10,075 bases of DNA from Candidatus Eiseniibacteriota bacterium. Its GTDB lineage: Bacteria; Eisenbacteria; RBG-16-71-46. The DNA lies in contig VBOS01000212.1 of assembly GCA_005893185.1 (NCBI GenBank), forward strand, positions 1-10,075, written 5' to 3'. Both the position numbers and the translations under genes were made by a program. Below, one piece after another: positions 6,278-10,075 of the stretch; the first letter of the stretch is position 1; every line of letters starts with the position of its first letter. The notes under the pieces were generated by a model that did no database searches, was not told the DNA's origin, and was given only the letters and a program-made list of their open reading frames with translations.

Positions 6278-8101
6278 GTGCCGTCGAAGACCCGCTTGCA
6301 GGCAGTGCTCGCCGTGGTTCTCGGATCCGCCCTCGCCGGCTGCGGCGGCAAGCCCGGCGCCGCCGGGACGGCGCGCGTCGACACGCGTCCGCTCCCCGCC
6401 GACACGATGACGCTTGCGCTCCCCGAGCTGGGCGCATATGGCGGCCGGTTCGTGATCGGACAGACCTCGTCGCCCAAGACATTCAACGCCATGATGGCCA
6501 ACGAGACGTCCTCCAACGACGTCAACAACCGGTTGTGGGCATCGCTCATGGACTACGACAACGCGGCGGCGCGCGATACCTTCGGCCTCGCCAAGGCCTA
6601 CGAGATGAGCGCGGACGGCCTCACCTACACCTGGCACATGCGGCACGGCCTGTGCTTCTCCGACGGCCATCCGCTCACGGCGGCGGACGTGCTGTTCTCA
6701 TTCGAGGTCGCATACGACGAGAAGCTGCACCCGGCCGTGCAGGACCTGCTCTCGATCGGCGGCAAGCACTTCGAGGTCTCGGCCCCGGACTCCTACACGA
6801 TCGTCACGAAGATCGCGAAGCCCTACGCGAACATGGTGGGCACGATGTCGTCGGTTCGCATCCTGCCCAAGCACGTGCTCGAGCCCGCCTTCCGGCGCGG
6901 CGAGTTCGCCTCCGCCTACGCCGTGACCACAGCGCCCGAAAGCCTGGTGACGAGCGGCGGGTGGCGGGTGAAGCAGTTCGTCCAGAACGAGAAGACCGTT
7001 CTCGAGCCCAACCCGTACTGGTTCCGTGTGGACGGGCGCGGTCGGCGGCTTCCCTACCTCGACGAGCTGGTGTTCGTGATCGTACCCGACCAGAACACGG
7101 CGGCACTCAAGTTCACCTCAGGCGATCTCGACGCGCTCGACCAGGTGAAGCCCGAGGACTACAAGACCTACGCCGACGGCGCGAAGGCCGGCGGCTACAC
7201 GCTCTATGATGTCGGCCCCGCGCTCACAACCAACTTCTTCTGGTTCAACCTCAACCACGTGCGCGACCCGGGCGCGGGCAAGAAGCTCGGGGCGCCTTAC
7301 GTGGACGCGGTCAAGTTCAAGTGGTTCAGCAACCCCATCTTCCGGCGCGCGGTCTCGATGGCGGTGGACCGCGATGCGATCATCCGCGGGCCGTTCTTCG
7401 GCGACGCCGTGAAGAACTGGTCCACGGGCACAGCCGGCAACCAGATGTGGTACACGCCCGAGGTCGGCGGCTACGACTACGACCCCGAGCAGGCGAAGCA
7501 GCTGCTCGCGAGCCTGGGATGGAAGGACCGGAACGGCGACGGGCTGCTCGAGGATACCGAGGGACACACGATTCGCTTCACGCTCAAGACCAACAGCGAC
7601 AACAACATTCGCAAGGCGATCGCGAACCTGATCAAGGACGACCTCGCCCGCGTCGGGATCGATTGCCTGCCGACCCCGGTGGAATTCAACACCCTCATGA
7701 CGAACCTGCGGCAGGACTTCCAGTACGACGCGATCCTGCTCGGCCTGCAGGCCGGCGTGCCGCCCGACCCGGTGGGGCAGGGCCAGAACACGCTGCGCTC
7801 GAGCGGGCTCACCCACTTCTGGAACGTGAAGCAGCCGAAGCCCGAAACTGCGGCGGAGGCGCGCATCGACGAGCTGGTCGAGGAGAACTTGACGACCACC
7901 GACTACGCGAAGCGCCGGGCGGCGTGGGTCGAGATCCAGAAGCTCATCAACCAGGAGTGCTTCCTGGTCTGGCTGCCGACCCAGGTCTTCAAGCTTCCGG
8001 TGCGCAACAAGTTCGGAAACGTCCGGCCGAGCGTGATCCCGCACCGCCTTCTGTGGAACATCGAGCAGGTGTTCGTGAAGCCCGGCGCCACGCGTACGTG
8101 A
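6278..8101 (+). CDS. ABC transporter substrate-binding lipoprotein, peptide family 5
   Basis: 607 residues, normal to slightly long for family-5 (oligopeptide/dipeptide) binding proteins. The N-terminus ends in lipobox LAGC with the acylated cysteine at 22, so the protein is anchored to a membrane facing outward. The family signature TYTWHMRHGLCFSDGHPLTAADVLFSF lies at about 118-145 (TAADV with an SDG turn). Further family landmarks are SGGWRVKQF then LEPNPYWF (about 226-249), FRRAVSMAVDRDAI and the DRNGDGLLEDTEG acidic turn (about 417-429). It would capture peptides or similar substrates and deliver them to the two permeases encoded downstream. Substrate cannot be read from sequence; some members bind sugars, nickel or opines. 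The gene has its own promoter and strong ribosome site, fitting the high expression usual for binding proteins. Confidence 0.93.
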   Translation: MPSKTRLQAVLAVVLGSALAGCGGKPGAAGTARVDTRPLPADTMTLALPELGAYGGRFVIGQTSSPKTFNAMMANETSSNDVNNRLWASLMDYDNAAARDTFGLAKAYEMSADGLTYTWHMRHGLCFSDGHPLTAADVLFSFEVAYDEKLHPAVQDLLSIGGKHFEVSAPDSYTIVTKIAKPYANMVGTMSSVRILPKHVLEPAFRRGEFASAYAVTTAPESLVTSGGWRVKQFVQNEKTVLEPNPYWFRVDGRGRRLPYLDELVFVIVPDQNTAALKFTSGDLDALDQVKPEDYKTYADGAKAGGYTLYDVGPALTTNFFWFNLNHVRDPGAGKKLGAPYVDAVKFKWFSNPIFRRAVSMAVDRDAIIRGPFFGDAVKNWSTGTAGNQMWYTPEVGGYDYDPEQAKQLLASLGWKDRNGDGLLEDTEGHTIRFTLKTNSDNNIRKAIANLIKDDLARVGIDCLPTPVEFNTLMTNLRQDFQYDAILLGLQAGVPPDPVGQGQNTLRSSGLTHFWNVKQPKPETAAEARIDELVEENLTTTDYAKRRAAWVEIQKLINQECFLVWLPTQVFKLPVRNKFGNVRPSVIPHRLLWNIEQVFVKPGATRT

Positions 8102-8102
8102 T

Positions 8103-8141
8103 CCGGGTGGCGCAGCCCGCCGGCGCAGCTGCGGGCACCGG
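8103..8141 (+). other. Intercistronic hairpin between binding protein and permease genes
   Basis: CCCGC (8116-8120) pairs with GCGGG (8131-8135). An outer arm pairs CCGG-TG (8103-8109, one bulged G) with CACCGG (8136-8141), making an imperfect stem of about 11 pairs directly after the binding-protein stop. There is no T run. Hairpins in this position in importer operons often protect the binding-protein mRNA and reduce permease expression; that role here is inference. Confidence 0.35.
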
Positions 8142-8200
8142 AGCCGGGGCCCTCGCGTGCCGCCCGCTTCCCTAGCGGATCCGGCGGACATCCGAGGGCC

Positions 8201-9166
8201 ATGCGCACCTACGTCGCCAAGCGCCTGCTGCAGATCGTCCCGCTGCTGCTCGGGATCGCGGCGCTCACCTTCCTGCTGCTCACTCTCGCTCCCGGCGACT
8301 TCCTCAACACCATGGCCGAGAATCCCGCGATCTCGCCCGAGACGCTGGCGGCGATGCGGCGGAACTTCGGCCTCGACCGCCCGGTCTACGTGCAGTTCCT
8401 GCTCTACATCGGGAACCTGCTGCGCGGCGACTTCGGCGAGTCGTTCTCGCGCCACCAGCCGGTGTTCACCGTGCTGCGCGCGGGTGTCGCGAACACGCTG
8501 GTGCTCGCCGTGGCCGCCGCGATCGTGACCTGGGGGCTCGCGATCCCGCTCGGCGTGTGGGCTGCGGTGCGGCAGCACACGTGGGTGGACCGCGTGCTGT
8601 CGTTCGGCGCGTTCGTGTGGCTCTCGGTGCCCGAGGTGCTCTCGGGGCTGCTGCTGCTGCTGTTCGCAGCGCGCACCGGATGGTTCCCGGTGGGCGGCAT
8701 GCACTCGCTCGACTGGGACCAGCTCGACGGACCCGGCAAGGCGCTCGACCTCCTGCGCCATCTCGCGCTGCCGGCTCTGGTGGTCGGGCTCATCCCCCTG
8801 GCCGCGCGCATGCGGCAGATGCGCGCCAGCCTGCTCGACGTTCTGAGGCTCGAATACGTGACCACCGCGCGCGCCAAGGGGCTTGGCGAGCGCCAGGTGG
8901 TCTTCAAGCACGCCCTCCGCAACGCGCTCAACCCGCTCATCACGCTGTTCGGCTACACCCTCGGCGCCCTGGTCTCCGGCTCGTTCGTGGCCGAGATCAT
9001 CTTCTCGTGGCCGGGGATCGGGCGGATCACGCTCGAAGCCATTCTCGCGCAGGACCAGTATCTGCTGATGGGCGCCGTGCTCATGGCCTCGACCATGCTG
9101 ATCCTCGGCAACCTGGTCGCCGACCTGCTGCTCGCAGCGGCCGACCCGCGGATCGCGTATGACTGA
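8201..9166 (+). CDS. ABC transporter permease, DppB/OppB type
   Basis: 321 residues. It begins with the characteristic MRTYVAKRLLQIVPLLLGIAAL first helix, followed by LAPGDF (30-35), as in the DppB/OppB family. The segment LDRPVYVQFLLYIGNLLRGDFGESF (about 58-82) is the usual periplasmic region before helix 2. The cytoplasmic EAA loop, which contacts the ATPase, lies at about 217-247 (EYVTTARAKGLGERQVV then HALRNALNP), and FVAEIIFSWPGIGRI follows. GAGGG at 8194-8198 precedes ATG 8201. It pairs with the DppC-type permease, whose start overlaps its stop by 8 bases. A 99-base gap with a hairpin separates it from the binding-protein gene. Substrate specificity cannot be told from the permease. Confidence 0.95.
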   Translation: MRTYVAKRLLQIVPLLLGIAALTFLLLTLAPGDFLNTMAENPAISPETLAAMRRNFGLDRPVYVQFLLYIGNLLRGDFGESFSRHQPVFTVLRAGVANTLVLAVAAAIVTWGLAIPLGVWAAVRQHTWVDRVLSFGAFVWLSVPEVLSGLLLLLFAARTGWFPVGGMHSLDWDQLDGPGKALDLLRHLALPALVVGLIPLAARMRQMRASLLDVLRLEYVTTARAKGLGERQVVFKHALRNALNPLITLFGYTLGALVSGSFVAEIIFSWPGIGRITLEAILAQDQYLLMGAVLMASTMLILGNLVADLLLAAADPRIAYD

Positions 9167-10075
9167 CCGGCACGGTCCGGAGAGAAGCGTATCCGTCCTT
9201 GGAGCGCGAGGTTCCGCCGCGGGCGCAGCGCCTCCCCCGACGCGCGGTGCGGTGTCGCGGCCAACGCCCGCCCGCCTCTTCTGGCGCCAGTTCCGGAAGA
9301 GCCCGGTCGGGATCGCGGGGGGCGTGCTGCTGGCGCTCTTCTACGCGACCGCGCTGCTCGCCCCGTTCCTGGCGCCCTACGCCCAGGAAACGATGGATCG
9401 CGAGCGCTTCTTCCACCCGCCGCAGCGCCTCCACATGCGCGATGCCGCCGGCCGCTTCCACGCGCCGTTCGTGTACGCGACCACGCTCGAGAACGCGGGC
9501 GAGTTCCGCTTCCAGGAAGATCGCGCGCGTGTCGAGCCCTTGCGCTTCTTCACGCGCGGCGAACGCTACCGCCTGTTGGGCTTGATCCCGGCCGACCGCC
9601 ACCTCTACGGCGTGGACCCGCCGGGGCGCGTGTTCCTGCTGGGCGCCGACCCGTTCGGGCGCGACGTGCTCTCGCGCCTGCTCTTCGGCGCGCAGGTCTC
9701 GCTCACGGTCGGGCTCGTCGGGATCGCGATCTCGTTCGCCCTGGGGCTCCTGCTGGGCGGCATCTCGGGTTACTTCGGCGGCTGGGTCGACAACCTCGTG
9801 ATGCGCGGCACCGAGCTGCTGCTCAGCATCCCCGGGCTCTACCTCATCATCGCGCTGCGCGCCGTGTTCCCGGTCGAGCTGCCGAGCCAGCAGGTCTACC
9901 TGGCGATCGTCGCGATCCTGGCCTTCATCGGCTGGGCCGGCCTCGCGCGCGTGATCCGCGGCATGGTGCTCTCGATCCGGCGGCAGGAGTTCGTGGCCGC
10001 CGCCGAGGCGCTGGGCGTGCCGCGGCTGCGCATCCTAGCGCTCCACATTCTGCCCAACACGATGTCGTTCGTGAT
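9159..10075 (+). CDS. ABC transporter permease, DppC/OppC type (3' truncated by window edge)
   Basis: 305 whole codons are visible and the frame is open at the right edge. ATG 9159 overlaps the DppB-type stop by 8 bases, a common coupling arrangement; the alternative GTG 9252 would drop a Gly/Ala/Pro-rich cytoplasmic leader of 31 residues. After LFWRQFRKSPVGIAGG, helix 1 spans about 50-72. The family hallmark GADPFGRDVLSRLLFG starts at 162, so about 90 extracytoplasmic residues separate helix 1 from it, clearly longer than the classic DppC loop. Helices follow at VGLVGIAISFALGLLLG and beyond, and the EAA loop begins at E277 (EFVAAAEALGVPRLRI, then HILPN). The last ~40 residues and any ATPase genes should lie just beyond the window. 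Confidence 0.93.
   Translation, partial: MTDRHGPERSVSVLGARGSAAGAAPPPTRGAVSRPTPARLFWRQFRKSPVGIAGGVLLALFYATALLAPFLAPYAQETMDRERFFHPPQRLHMRDAAGRFHAPFVYATTLENAGEFRFQEDRARVEPLRFFTRGERYRLLGLIPADRHLYGVDPPGRVFLLGADPFGRDVLSRLLFGAQVSLTVGLVGIAISFALGLLLGGISGYFGGWVDNLVMRGTELLLSIPGLYLIIALRAVFPVELPSQQVYLAIVAILAFIGWAGLARVIRGMVLSIRRQEFVAAAEALGVPRLRILALHILPNTMSFV

Noticed and set aside
8650..8663. CTG repeat tract
   Set aside because: It encodes a leucine run in a membrane helix of the permease; not a noncoding microsatellite.
7118..8911. 597-codon antisense open frame
   Set aside because: It lies opposite the binding protein and DppB-type permease, whose motifs are unmistakable; composition is the usual GC-driven shadow.

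Overview
This is a GC-rich bacterial window with genes packed on the + strand only. I see no RNA genes, CRISPR arrays, insertion sequences or origins. The GC-biased codon use, the FN3 domain with a 'DVPNDAG'-type opening and the long-loop DppC permease suggest an uncultured lineage, perhaps the FCB group (Eisenbacteria-like). That placement is a weak inference from memory of similar proteins, and no marker gene is present to test it.

Layout. (1) Positions 3-716 hold the C-terminal part of a MutL/GlmL-family protein, the ASKHA-fold accessory protein of cobalamin-dependent amino-acid mutases. It is followed by a barrel-sandwich/KOW protein (787-1862) whose last ~55 codons have slipped into another frame. 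(2) A promoter-like TTGACG-17-TAGCTT at 1935-1963 precedes a tightly packed cluster. Its members are a signal-peptide/FN3/DUF6754-like membrane protein (TTG start, 2041-3288), a six-helix membrane protein (3298-3906), a tethered alpha/beta protein with a broken N-terminus (3911-3979 plus 3976-4677) and a second six-helix membrane protein (4674-5378). An octanoyl/lipoyl transferase (5380-6249) is coupled to its end. (3) A second promoter-like element (TTGACC-18-TATACT, 6205-6234) lies inside the 3' end of that transferase gene. It heads a peptide-type ABC importer operon: lipoprotein binding protein (6278-8101), DppB-type permease (8201-9166) and DppC-type permease (9159 to the window edge). 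The ATPase genes are not in view.

The ABC operon is ordinary. The unusual part is the 2-5.4 kb membrane cluster. It has alternating 'tethered alpha/beta domain' and 'six-helix membrane' genes, stop-start overlaps or gaps under 10 bp, no recognisable enzyme motif, and signs that the two pairs may come from an old duplication. Two genes carry frame breaks (near 1675-1715 and near 3960-3979). Both need one extra base (modulo 3) to repair, so either assembly errors or true decay must be considered before these proteins are interpreted.
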